The notes: generated by a model from the letters alone, not told the origin. A DNA stretch of 64,000 nucleotides from Methanobacteriota archaeon (GCA_023399215.1 JAEWQJ010000022.1:160689-224688); one strand, 5' to 3'; shown: positions 34,920 to 42,732, numbered from the stretch's first letter. Program-made: numbers and translations.

Positions 34920-35027
34920 GCAACTTTACAGTTTGAAGTAATTTAATCAAAGTATACCTTATTTGGAATTTTTAAATTATACTGATGATTACAAATTTAT
35001 ATAGTTTTTAAGTAGGAGGGGATTTCA

Positions 35028-35390
35028 ATGTCATTTTTGAATGAAATGTTACCTGAAACTGCGGAAGCTTTTGGACAGATGAGAAATTCCATATTCAAAG
35101 ATGGTTATCTGGATCTTAAAACCAAGGAACTTATAGCCATTGCCTCCTCTGTCCTTATGCGTTGTCAGTTTTGCGTTGATACACATTCACAAAGAGCGAT
35201 TGCTGCAGGAGCTACAAAGGAGGAAATTGCCGAAACGATTTCAGTCGCTATGTTTGTTGCTGCAGGCACACAGATAGGGTGGACAAACGTATACAGAGAA
35301 AATATATACGACAAAATCTTTGAAAAGGATAAGGGAGAAGAAGAGAAAGATAAGGAAGAAGAAGACTGTTGTTGCTGCTGTAAGGACTAA
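35028..35390 (+). CDS. AhpD-like carboxymuconolactone decarboxylase family protein with penta-Cys tail
   Basis: The 120-residue protein is an AhpD-like helical protein with the redox motif MRCQFCVDTHSQRA (CxxC plus His, about residues 44-57), typical of peroxidase-linked AhpD. An unusual acidic C-terminal tail (GEEEKDKEEED) ends in five consecutive Cys and KD, which could bind soft metals or As(III). AGGAGGGG precedes the ATG. It lies 450 bp before arsM in the arsenic island. A copy of the DNA encoding its tail and 3' flank exists at 40931-41130. Confidence 0.85.
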   Translation: MSFLNEMLPETAEAFGQMRNSIFKDGYLDLKTKELIAIASSVLMRCQFCVDTHSQRAIAAGATKEEIAETISVAMFVAAGTQIGWTNVYRENIYDKIFEKDKGEEEKDKEEEDCCCCCKD

Positions 35391-35846
35391 AAACCCAGTA
35401 ATTTTGTTTCTTTTCCTTCAGGTTTATCTTCTTTCAAGTTTATTTTCTTTCATGTTTATTTTCTTTCAGGTATCTGTTAGATTTTTTATTTGATTTTTTA
35501 TTCTACAGTTGCGATATAATGTTGAAAACGTTTCAAAATTCGGTGTTTAATTTATAAAAAGGGCTTTTGGGATAGGCTCAATGAGTATTAATTGAACGAA
35601 ATAAACCTTAATTTGCCTGATAACAACTCAATTTTTTAGCCAGATCCGTCTGTTAATTTCGGTTCACACTTTCGATATTTTTCTTCATTTGTGTCATCTG
35701 GTAAAATATTTATATCATACACTATACTTGAATATATCAATATATTTTGATAATTGGAACTTTTTTTAGACACGCAAAGTTGCAAAAGAGACCTGGAACT
35801 ATATCAAGGACATGAATAACTCGAGTAAAAGAGAAGGCGATACCTG
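35391..35846. other. Intergenic region before arsM, including relic of an arsR 3' end
   Basis: 35400-35580 is T-rich and is homologous to 40975-41130, where the sequence is the 3' end of an arsR gene on the minus strand. The portion 35510-35580 is therefore a decayed arsR tail. The arsM promoter with the palindrome 35734-35753 follows. Confidence 0.55.
35734..35753 (+). promoter_or_regulatory. Operator-like palindrome ATATCA-ATATATTT-TGATAA upstream of arsM
   Basis: It has the same half-sites and 8-nt spacer as sites at arsP and arsR, with one mismatch. It lies about 94 bp before the arsM start. Confidence 0.6.
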
Positions 35847-36593
35847 GTGGATGCAAGTGAAAAAAAGCAAGTAATTAAAGAGAAATACGGAAAAATAGCA
35901 ATGTTAGGCGGGTCCTGTTGTTCGAGTGGATGTTGTGGTGATTCGAGTGCGATAGATCTGTCAAAATCCATTGGCTATTCTGACAATGATATCAACGCTG
36001 TTCCAGACGCAAATCTGGGTCTTGGTTGTGGAAACCCAACAGCTTTTGCAGAATTAAAACCAAGCGATGTTGTACTAGATCTCGGCTCAGGTGCAGGATT
36101 TGACTGTTTCCTTGCTGCACAGAAGGTAGGAAAATCAGGAAAGGTTATTGGAGTTGATATGACTCAGGCTATGATTGAAAAGGCACAAGCAAACTCCCAA
36201 AAATACGGTTATACCAATGTCGAATTTCGTCTTGGAGATATAGAAGCTCTTCCGGTTGAGAGCGGATCAGTGGATGTTATTATCAGTAATTGCGTGATCA
36301 ATCTTGCTCCAGATAAAGAAAAAGTTTTTAAAGAAGCCTTTAGAGTTTTGAAACCAGAAGGCGCAATGTATATTTCTGACATGGTTCTTCTGGCCGAGCT
36401 TCCCGAAAACCTTAAGAATGACAAAGACCTGCTCACAGGCTGCCTTGCAGGTGCCTTGCTTAAGGAAGAGTATCTTGGGCTTTTAAAGAGAGCCGGATTT
36501 TTAGTTGAAGTTTTGAATGAAGATCTGGATATAAGCAAAAGACAATATAATGAATTGCCTGCAGAGAGCTTAAAACTTAAAGCCTGGAAATAA
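35847..36593 (+). CDS. arsM: Arsenite S-adenosylmethionine methyltransferase
   Basis: The 248-residue enzyme has the SAM motif VVLDLGSGAGFDC (about 75-87) and the three Cys that bind As(III): C61 (GLGCGNP), C149 (SNCVINL) and C199 (TGCLAGAL). An N-terminal GGSCCSSGCCGDSS cluster adds four Cys. ArsM converts As(III) to methylated arsenicals. The GTG start has AAGGCGAT at fair distance. A soluble MtrA homologue follows and ArsP, Acr3 and ArsR genes are within 8 kb. Confidence 0.93.
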   Translation: MDASEKKQVIKEKYGKIAMLGGSCCSSGCCGDSSAIDLSKSIGYSDNDINAVPDANLGLGCGNPTAFAELKPSDVVLDLGSGAGFDCFLAAQKVGKSGKVIGVDMTQAMIEKAQANSQKYGYTNVEFRLGDIEALPVESGSVDVIISNCVINLAPDKEKVFKEAFRVLKPEGAMYISDMVLLAELPENLKNDKDLLTGCLAGALLKEEYLGLLKRAGFLVEVLNEDLDISKRQYNELPAESLKLKAWK

Positions 36594-36649
36594 AAAGATT
36601 TCTACTGTTTTTACTTTAGAACTTGTAATTTTGGAGGAAACCATTTAAC

Positions 36650-36664
36650 ATGAAAAATTACTAA
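36650..36664 (+). other. Four-codon mini-ORF with ribosome site before the MtrA homologue
   Basis: GGAGG (about 36633-36637) is followed by ATG-AAA-AAT-TAC-TAA at 36650-36664, and a second site AAGGAG then precedes the ATG at 36678. It may be a start-stop leader that sets translation, or chance. Confidence 0.3.
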
Positions 36665-36677
36665 AAGGAGCTTTTAC

Positions 36678-37226
36678 ATGACATGGCCTATAACTTCTGG
36701 CGATTATGTAGTAGGAGACACCAAATCTCCTGTGGCAGTAGTAACCCTTGCTTCTGACTATCGAACCTTGAATTTAAAAAACTACGCCATCTGTGGGACC
36801 TGTTTTACGGAAAATTTTGGGATTGAGAAGATAATAGTTAATGTGATTTCAAATCCTCACATCAGCTGCCTGATTGTCTGCGGAAAGGAAAGTGAACATT
36901 TTGCCGGGCAGTCTCTGCTGTCACTTACCGAAAATGGGGTTTCGACTTTCGGAGGGTCAAAAAAGATTGTCGGGTCTGAAGGAGTAATTCCTTACCTTAA
37001 CGAAATTCCAGCGACTGCAATCTCTCGTTTTCTTAGGGAAATTGAAGTCATTGACCTCGTAGGGATAACCGACCCTTCGGTAATCCAGCAGGCAATAGAT
37101 TCCTGTAGTAGAAAAGAAAGAAGCGAAGCTCCAGAGCTTTTCATGCCCGAAATTGATGAAAACAGCTGGAAGAAATATGAATCTCAGGTAAAGCAGAATG
37201 TAATGTCCAAAATTAAAAGAGGATAA
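36678..37226 (+). CDS. Soluble MtrA homologue (corrinoid-binding subunit A of methyl-H4MPT:CoM methyltransferase)
   Basis: The 182-residue protein matches the cytoplasmic domain of MtrA: WPITSGDYVVGDTKSPVAVVTL, NFGIEKIIVNVISNPHI-type strands, and the His in SEHFAGQSLLSL that coordinates cobalt in MtrA. The C-terminal membrane anchor of true MtrA is missing, so it should be soluble. It follows arsM on the same strand (84-nt gap), far from any mtr operon. I infer a role in moving methyl groups to or from a corrinoid in connection with arsenic or thiol methylation. Extra Cys (CGTC) near residues 39-42 are unusual. Confidence 0.83.
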   Translation: MTWPITSGDYVVGDTKSPVAVVTLASDYRTLNLKNYAICGTCFTENFGIEKIIVNVISNPHISCLIVCGKESEHFAGQSLLSLTENGVSTFGGSKKIVGSEGVIPYLNEIPATAISRFLREIEVIDLVGITDPSVIQQAIDSCSRKERSEAPELFMPEIDENSWKKYESQVKQNVMSKIKRG

Positions 37227-37507
37227 GATTCAAAGTTTTCAGCTTCTAATTAAAAAGATCTAAAAAATAATTTCATGAGCCTATCCCGAAACCAATTTCA
37301 TTTTGAGATCAATAATGGTTCCAAACAATTTCCAGAAGAAGGAAATTAATTTCCTTATTTAATATCTGGCAATATAATTCGAAGTTTTAGGATAAGCTCT
37401 TCTTAACAAGTTTTTCACTTAACCATAAAGGAAAGAATTTCCTTTAAAGGAATTTGCCTCTTGAATATTAGATTGAAAATTAAAAAAGAAGGAAAATTAT
37501 TCCTCTT

Positions 37508-37843
37508 TTAAACTTCATTGAACTCGATGCTAATGCTACCCGCTTTTTTTACGAGAGATTTTGCAAGGAAACCACTTTCCAACCTGCAGAGATTGAGCAC
37601 TGCACAGGGCACAAGACAATTTGAGGAGCACTGTGCTTCCTGTGCTCGATCAATCACATAGTTGTTTTTGATATCCATAATTTCCATCATGGGAACTTCC
37701 ATGTGAGAGAACTTCTTTATCTTTTCACATGGAGTTTCAATGTCAACAATAATTTTATTTCCTTTTTTGCTTCCACGTATCTTATGAACAAAACCACAGA
37801 TAGTAGAATTTACAGTAAATTCAGTCAACTTGTCACCCTTCAT
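37508..37843 (-). CDS. DUF6951-like Cys-containing protein
   Basis: The 111-residue protein has STICGFVHKIRG near the N-terminus, IVDIETPCEKIKKF, and a Cys cluster in AQCSSNCLVPCAVLNLCRLE (about residues 72-91). This suits the DUF6951 family, seen with redox and metal genes. A metal or cluster site is inferred. ATG 37843 lacks a ribosome site; TTG 37828 has GGGTGA 4 nt upstream and may be the real start. It is followed on the same strand, across the 25-bp repeats, by no close partner. Confidence 0.7.
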   Translation of the reverse strand: MKGDKLTEFTVNSTICGFVHKIRGSKKGNKIIVDIETPCEKIKKFSHMEVPMMEIMDIKNNYVIDRAQEAQCSSNCLVPCAVLNLCRLESGFLAKSLVKKAGSISIEFNEV

Positions 37844-37870
37844 TTTGGTTATTTAAGTTTCTGATTATTA

Positions 37871-37992
37871 AGATATATGATCTTAGCAATGCCATAGATA
37901 TATGGTCTTAGCAATGCCATAGATATATGATCTTAGCAATGCCATAGATATATGATCTTAGCAATGCCATAATATGGTCTTAGCAATGCCAT
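37871..37992. repeat. 25-bp tandem repeat AGATATATGATCTTAGCAATGCCAT, 5 copies
   Basis: Four exact-length copies plus a slightly shorter fifth, nearly identical in sequence (A/G at one position). The high identity suggests recent expansion. There are no spacers, so it is not CRISPR. Confidence 0.93.
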
Positions 37993-38014
37993 CAGATGTT
38001 AATTGAAACCAAGA

Positions 38015-38398
38015 TCATTCAGACTGCAGTATCTCAAGGGTTTTTTCCAGAGCTTCTGAGATTTCATCGTCCTTGAGATTCTTGTCTTTATTCTTTTTAA
38101 TTCCTAACTCAGAAATTACAATATGTCGATCCACTTTAAAACCTGCAAGTTCGAGAGTTTTGCTTGCACAGTTCACCGGGCAGCCATCAATTGCAATTAT
38201 CTTTTCTGAAGCCTCGGCGGATTTCATGAGTCCGGGAGCTCTAGCCCCGATTCCTACGGTACACATCATATTTCCAAAGTTTTGTTTTTCGAGTTCTATC
38301 GCGGTCTTATTTGAAAGTTGTCCCACATTTGAAGCCCCAGTACAGGGGAAAATTGCCACGTTTGCCGAACCACATGCACATTTTGTTTCTTCTGCCAT
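38015..38398 (-). CDS. DGC-type putative zinc-binding protein
   Basis: The 127-residue protein has the DGC family motifs CACGSANVAIFPCTGASNVGQLS, MCTVGIGARAPG and AIDGCPVNCASKTLE (each split by loops). The Asp-Gly-Cys signature gives the family its name. These proteins commonly occur with permeases and thioredoxins in metalloid resistance sets. AAGGAG precedes the ATG. It forms a same-strand row with the thioredoxin and ArsP genes upstream, so co-transcription is likely. Confidence 0.85.
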   Translation of the reverse strand: MAEETKCACGSANVAIFPCTGASNVGQLSNKTAIELEKQNFGNMMCTVGIGARAPGLMKSAEASEKIIAIDGCPVNCASKTLELAGFKVDRHIVISELGIKKNKDKNLKDDEISEALEKTLEILQSE

Positions 38399-38464
38399 AA
38401 TTTTATACTCCTTATTAGCTTGTTTTTCTTATTTTAATTAATTGGATAGTGAACTATTCCTTTT

Positions 38465-38698
38465 TTATTGAGTAACCCATTTTCGAATATCTTTTTCGTC
38501 TGGAACCTTACCTGCAACTTTTATTTCTCCATCAATAGCAACTGCAGGAGTGACCATAACTCCGTAGTTCAGGATTTTTTCAATATCCTCAACTTTAATT
38601 ACTTCAGCTTCTACGCCAGTCTGCTTCAGTACTTTTTCAATAATTTCTTTTGTTTTTTTGCATTTTGGACAACCAGTTCCGAGAATTTCGATCTTCAT
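38465..38698 (-). CDS. Small thioredoxin-like protein (MTH895/TM0979 type)
   Basis: The 77-residue protein starts at ATG 38698 (GAGGT upstream). It has the active-site GTGCPKCKKTKEII (CPKC) and the cis-Pro VTPAVAIDG. It belongs to the small thioredoxin/glutaredoxin group that often accompanies ArsP-type permeases. It probably reduces a partner in the arsenical pathway. Confidence 0.88.
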   Translation of the reverse strand: MKIEILGTGCPKCKKTKEIIEKVLKQTGVEAEVIKVEDIEKILNYGVMVTPAVAIDGEIKVAGKVPDEKDIRKWVTQ

Positions 38699-38791
38699 TT
38701 GTTTAACCTCGTGTTTTGTTTTATTATTTGAACATTTTACTATCATTATTTGAACATTTTACTGTCTTTTCAAGTTGTAAATACATTAATC

Positions 38792-39763
38792 TCATAGAAT
38801 AATGTTAAATAGATATCCAGTAAATATGATCGATACCGTAACAATTAAAACAAAAGCTCCAATCAACTCTTTTTTAAGTACCTTCTTCAGGATAATCATT
38901 TCAGGAAGCGAAAGTGCAGTAACTGCCATAAGGAAGGCTAGAGCAGTGCCTACAGGAAGCCCTTTTTCAATAAGGCTTTCCACTATCGGGATCATACCCA
39001 TAACGTTTGAGTATAGGGGCACCCCCATAACGACTGCAATTGGAACAGCAAGCAAATTGTCTTTCCCTGCATATTGTGCAAGGATGCCTTCGGGAGCATA
39101 TCCGTGGAAGATTCCTCCCAAAGTGACTCCAATAATTACGTATATCCAGACCTTTCCCACGATTTCTTTAACATTGTCGAAGGCAATAGCAGCTCTTTCT
39201 TTTATTTTCAGAGATTCCTGCTCTATATTTTGATCACCGACCTTTATCTTGTAAACAAAATCTGCCACATATTTTTCCAGTTTCAAAAGGCCTATTATGT
39301 ACCCACCAAAAACTCCGAGCACAACACCTGATACTATATAGATCAAGGTTACTTTAAGGCCAATGGTGGCCCACAGTGCAGCAACTGCAGCCTCATTTAC
39401 CAGGGGTGAGGTAATCAGAAAGGAGAAAGTCACTCCGAGAGGGATTCCAGATTCAACAAAACCAATAAAAAGAGGTACTGATGAACAGGAACAGAAAGGT
39501 GTGACCACTCCTAGCATGGAGGCTAATAGATGATATTGCAGTCCTGTTCTGCCTCCAAGGATTTTTCGGGTTTTTTCTGGAGTTACATAGGTCCTGATAT
39601 AGGAAACAACAAAAATCATCACTGCAAGCAGCAAGAAAATTTTCAGCACATCATAAATGATAAAGTTAACACTGGATGCAAGGTGTGTGTCAGGTGCAAT
39701 TTTAAACACCTCATATGTCAGTTTATCAGCAATCCATTGAAGAGGATAAAATATATCAACCAT
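38792..39763 (-). CDS. arsP: ArsP-type permease (DUF318 family)
   Basis: The 323-residue protein has about eight to nine membrane helices, the TPFCSCSSVPLFIGF motif with paired Cys (about 92-106) and the symmetric VPLYSNVMGMIPIVESL motif. ArsP permeases expel trivalent organoarsenicals such as MAs(III), which fits the nearby ArsM. GGAGGATCC precedes the ATG. Its first ~30 codons plus promoter are duplicated in tandem upstream. Confidence 0.88.
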   Translation of the reverse strand: MVDIFYPLQWIADKLTYEVFKIAPDTHLASSVNFIIYDVLKIFLLLAVMIFVVSYIRTYVTPEKTRKILGGRTGLQYHLLASMLGVVTPFCSCSSVPLFIGFVESGIPLGVTFSFLITSPLVNEAAVAALWATIGLKVTLIYIVSGVVLGVFGGYIIGLLKLEKYVADFVYKIKVGDQNIEQESLKIKERAAIAFDNVKEIVGKVWIYVIIGVTLGGIFHGYAPEGILAQYAGKDNLLAVPIAVVMGVPLYSNVMGMIPIVESLIEKGLPVGTALAFLMAVTALSLPEMIILKKVLKKELIGAFVLIVTVSIIFTGYLFNIIL

Positions 39764-39813
39764 TTTGGATCCTCCATTATGTCACTTCTTGATCGAGATT
39801 TCAATTTGCAAAT

Positions 39814-39833
39814 ATATCAATATATAATGATAT
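39814..39833 (-). promoter_or_regulatory. Operator-like palindrome ATATCA-ATATATAA-TGATAT at arsP
   Basis: Perfect 6-bp inverted half-sites with an 8-nt spacer, about 50 bp upstream of the arsP start and overlapping the putative TATA region. Confidence 0.65.
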
Positions 39834-40023
39834 ACTATCGTATTTAAATATTTCCCTAGAGCTCAGAATATTTAGTTAACGCTGGCTGTAAGGTGTGTGT
39901 CAGGTGCAATTTTAAACACCTCATATGTCAGTTTATCAGCAATCCATTGAAGAGGATAGAATATATCAACCATTTTGGATCTTCCATTATGTTACTTCTT
40001 GACCGATAGTTCGAGTTACAAAT

Positions 40024-40043
40024 ATATCAATATATAATGATAT
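40024..40043 (-). promoter_or_regulatory. Second copy of the arsP palindrome
   Basis: Identical to 39814-39833, carried by the 210-bp duplication. It could titrate the repressor or drive a second transcript. Confidence 0.6.
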
Positions 40044-40083
40044 ACTATCGTATTTAAATATTTCCCTAGAGCTCAGGATATTT

Positions 40084-40444
40084 TATTCATTTTGAACTCC
40101 ATATACTTTTACTGGTATCAATGGGCTTTCCTGTAATTTTTTTGAGAATAAATCTGAAACTTCGCTGAATAAGAAAACAAATATGGAATATAGAAACTTC
40201 CATGAAAAACTGGAGATGCAAGTTAGTTCGCGGATTGCAAAAAAGAAAAACTACCTTCTTCGAGTAAATAGTTGGCCAGCTAAAACAGCAAACATTCAGT
40301 TGATTGCTGAAGAAAGAGAAAAAAGAAAAACTCATTTTATGCAAAGAGGGCACTGCTATTGTACAAATTCCTGAAAAAACGATTTAATTTACTCATAACT
40401 TACAAGGAATAGAACTTTTGAGTTTTTTATAATAATACAAAATC
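40084..40444. other. Intergenic region after the arsP duplication
   Basis: The AT-rich spacer contains only a short 63-codon frame without ribosome site or homology. No feature is supported. Confidence 0.4.
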
Positions 40445-40744
40445 TTATTCCTCAAGTACTTTCAGAATTTTCCTGATTTTATCGTTTTGGATAGAATATA
40501 ACCTCTTTTTCCCCTCTTTTCTTACCTTAATTATCCCCCAGTCCTGTAATTTTGCAAGGTGCATTGAGGTATTGGATTGAGTCCTCCCGATTATTTCCGG
40601 GATCTCACAGGCGCATAGCTCTCCTCTGTTACCGTATTCATTTTCTCTGCATTTATTTTCAGATTCGATTAAAGCCTTAATAATTCTATATCTGGTGTCT
40701 TCACTTAGGGCCTTGAAAAGCTGTATATTTTCTTCATTAATCAT
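40445..40744 (-). CDS. ArsR-type transcriptional regulator (paralogue of 29303 gene)
   Basis: The 99-residue winged-helix protein has ENIQLFKALSEDTRYRIIKAL, a shortened Cys insert (NKCRENEYGNRGELCACEI) and RTQSNTSMHLAKLQDWGII. Compared with its paralogue at 29303, the CxxC part of the insert is lost (C to Y/R changes), so metal sensing may differ. A near-palindrome ATATCA-N8-TGAATA overlaps the start at 40743-40762, as in the paralogue. Confidence 0.85.
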   Translation of the reverse strand: MINEENIQLFKALSEDTRYRIIKALIESENKCRENEYGNRGELCACEIPEIIGRTQSNTSMHLAKLQDWGIIKVRKEGKKRLYSIQNDKIRKILKVLEE

Positions 40745-41074
40745 ATCAACAAGTATTGAATATATAAAACTATATATATTTTTCGAAATTGGAACTCAGA
40801 CATATTGTTTGTAAATTTAGAGTAAAGGCTATTTTTAACTCACACCGTTTCCAGGCTAATGAAATAAAGTAGATTTCATGTTCAAATGGAAAAACAAAAG
40901 ATACATTGGCAGAAGAAAATAAAAATAAATGAGAAGAAGATTGTTGTTGCTACTGTAAGGACTAAAAACCCAGTCATTTTCATTTTTAAATCTTTTTTTC
41001 CAGATTTAATTAAAACCTGCTCTGATTTTCATTCAGGTTCATTCATATTTTCTTTCAGGCATCTGTTAGATTTT
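40745..41074. other. Intergenic region with remnant of the AhpD-gene tail
   Basis: 40931-41074 matches 35354-35495, the 3' end and flank of the AhpD-like gene, including the Cys-codon run and the following CTAAAAACCCAGT. The AhpD gene body is absent here. Confidence 0.7.
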
Positions 41075-41434
41075 TTATTCGGATTTTTTGTTTTGTAACT
41101 GCTTAATAATATCAAAAATATCTTCAAATTCAGGATTCAACCTGTAAAAATGCCATTTTGAACTGCTGTAGACTTCTACGATCCCACAGTTTTTCAGGAT
41201 TGATAGATGATGAGAAACAAGGTTCTGCCTTTCGTTCAATTTAAATATCAATTCGCAAACGCAGTGGTCTCGCTGTGAGAGAAAATAAGCAATTTTCAGC
41301 CTTATAGGATGCCCTAGAGCACTAAAGATCTCACTGGCTTTTTTTATGTCGTTGTCCAGAAAATCGATTTCCTGGAGCATTTTATCTTCCCATTCCTTCT
41401 TTTTCTCAGGGTCAACAGGACAGCAATAGCTCAT
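41075..41434 (-). CDS. arsR: ArsR/SmtB family metalloregulator
   Basis: The 119-residue protein has an N-terminal MSYCCPVDPEKKK Cys pair, a helix IFSALGHPIRLKIAYFL, the metal-box-like RDHCVCELI (about 68-76) and the recognition helix ERQNLVSHHLSILKNCGIV. This fits As/Sb-sensing ArsR. Two palindromes of the ATATCA-N8-TGATAT type lie upstream at 41472-41491 and 41549-41568. Its 3' end overlaps the duplicated block related to 35354-35580. Confidence 0.88.
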   Translation of the reverse strand: MSYCCPVDPEKKKEWEDKMLQEIDFLDNDIKKASEIFSALGHPIRLKIAYFLSQRDHCVCELIFKLNERQNLVSHHLSILKNCGIVEVYSSSKWHFYRLNPEFEDIFDIIKQLQNKKSE

Positions 41435-41471
41435 AAATAAAAGAAGTTAAGCCTTCTAAATAAGGGTTTTT

Positions 41472-41491
41472 ATATCAGTTTTGTTTGATAT
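41472..41491 (-). promoter_or_regulatory. Operator-like palindrome ATATCA-GTTTTGTT-TGATAT upstream of arsR
   Basis: Perfect inverted 6-bp half-sites with 8-nt spacer, 38 bp upstream of the arsR ATG, where an autorepressor would bind. Confidence 0.68.
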
Positions 41492-41548
41492 ATAGAATGC
41501 TGTTAGTTATATCCAATCTTTTTCTGGACTTTGGGTCTTAAAAATAAT

Positions 41549-41568
41549 ATATCAACATTTTTTGGTAT
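41549..41568. promoter_or_regulatory. Operator-like ATATCA-N8-TGGTAT
   Basis: Second site in the arsR upstream region with one mismatch in the right half. Confidence 0.45.
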
Positions 41569-41659
41569 ATATCTCGCGGGTTTTGTCTGCAGAGTAAACA
41601 ACTGCATAAGTCTTATACAGGTAATATTTAATCATTCCAATAATGAACCTTTTATATCC

Positions 41660-42133
41660 TTAATTTTGCTTTTGTTTCTTAACAACAAGAACTGGAACCT
41701 TTGAGTGCCTTACAACCTTATCTGTTACACTTCCAAGCAAAAATCTTTCTAATCCTCCTTTACCAAGGGTTCCTATTATTATAATATCTACTTTGTTTTG
41801 CTCTGCAAATTCCAGAATTGCACTAGCAGGATCACCTTCTACAACCACACCTTCATAGTCTATTTCCTGATCCTTTGCAACCTTCTTAGCATATTGGATA
41901 GCATTATCTCCTTCTTTACGCAACATTTCCTCCATGATATTCCAGTTAGAACCTAGGTGAATCGGCGTTTCCAGTACAGGCGGTGCATATGCGTTTTTAT
42001 TAAACACATAAAGAGCATAGACCTTCGCACCCATAAGTTTTGCAAGTTCCATTCCTTGGAGCACGGCATTTTGACTATATTTAGACCCGTCTGTTGCAAT
42101 AAGGATTTTTTGTAAAGTATTGTTAAGAGTTAT
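41660..42133 (-). CDS. Universal stress protein (UspA family)
   Basis: About 157 residues of the UspA fold: KILIATDGSKYSQNAVLQGMELA at the N-terminus (split over two helices), and the ATP-binding GTLGKGGLERFLLGSVTDKV followed by VPVLVVK. The conserved first strand lies upstream of any ATG, GTG or TTG: the first standard codon (GTG) comes after ILIATDGSKYS. The frame opens at ATA 42131-42133, preceded by GGGGGG with a 6-nt gap. So initiation at AUA is inferred. It lies between arsR and the arsR-acr3 pair. Confidence 0.85.
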   Translation of the reverse strand: MTLNNTLQKILIATDGSKYSQNAVLQGMELAKLMGAKVYALYVFNKNAYAPPVLETPIHLGSNWNIMEEMLRKEGDNAIQYAKKVAKDQEIDYEGVVVEGDPASAILEFAEQNKVDIIIIGTLGKGGLERFLLGSVTDKVVRHSKVPVLVVKKQKQN

Positions 42134-42339
42134 TTATTTCCCCCCGTTCCAGACTATTTGCGTTAATGTCAGCTAAAAGCAAACAAAACGTATTACAGTA
42201 TAATCTAAGATAAAAGCAAATAAAGATATGCGTAACTATTTAGACTGGCCAGGACAACATTAAAAATCAGTAGTGAAGCATGGATTTTAAATAGCATATG
42301 AGTATAATTGCATATAGTCATATATAGGCAGGGGTGCCC

Positions 42340-42678
42340 ATGGATATTGTTTATCTATTTAAGGCTCTAGCTGATGAAAACCGGATAAGGATACTGAATC
42401 TTTTAAAAAATGGGGAATTCTGTGTATGTGATATTGAAGCGGTTTTAGGCATTAAGCAATCGAACGCTTCCAGACACCTGAACAAATTGAAAATGGCAGG
42501 AATTATCGTCTCTGAAAAAAAATCCCAGTGGATCTATTATCGACTCAATGACACCATTTTTCTGGAATTTCCATTTCTTTCAATGATAATTAGCGACGAG
42601 ACCGAAAAAATAGGCGTTTGTAAAGACGATTTAGCACTATTGGAAAAGTTCAAAGCAAGCGGTAGATTTTGTGATTGA
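42340..42678 (+). CDS. arsR: ArsR family repressor
   Basis: The 112-residue protein starts at ATG 42340 (GGGGTG upstream; the GTG at 42334 overlaps it). It has the ArsR As-site CVCDIEAVLG (CxC) at about residues 28-37 and the recognition helix KQSNASRHLNKLKMAGII. A Cys pair near the end (GVCKDD, RFCD) may extend the site. It lies 54 nt before acr3 on the same strand and should repress it. The upstream region has an imperfect palindrome built on CATATAG/CATATGAG at 42295-42327. Confidence 0.9.
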   Translation: MDIVYLFKALADENRIRILNLLKNGEFCVCDIEAVLGIKQSNASRHLNKLKMAGIIVSEKKSQWIYYRLNDTIFLEFPFLSMIISDETEKIGVCKDDLALLEKFKASGRFCD

Positions 42679-42732
42679 TTAAAAATTAATTTTATAGCAA
42701 ATGGATTTATTAATAAATGGGGAGTGTTCGTT

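Larger units (their letters stand above)
34184..35027. other. Intergenic region with operator palindrome, small ORF and 17-bp repeats
   Basis: Apart from the palindrome at 34360-34379, the candidate small gene at 34552-34716 and the repeat at 34801-34919, nothing is seen. AGGAGGGG immediately precedes the AhpD-like ATG at 35028. Confidence 0.5.
39664..40083. repeat. Tandem 210-bp duplication of the arsP 5' end and promoter
   Basis: 39664-39873 and 39874-40083 are nearly identical copies offset by 210 bp. Each contains the first ~33 codons of arsP, the ribosome site, the palindrome and the TTTAAATATTT promoter. The second copy yields a truncated reading frame (pseudogene piece). Confidence 0.93.

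Noticed and set aside
40183..40374. 63-codon plus-strand frame downstream of the arsP duplication
   Set aside because: Lacks a ribosome site and resembles AT-rich chance coding.
40886..41098. 70-codon frame before arsR 41075
   Set aside because: It overlaps the duplicated AhpD-tail DNA in a different frame from the Cys codons, so it is a remnant, not a gene.
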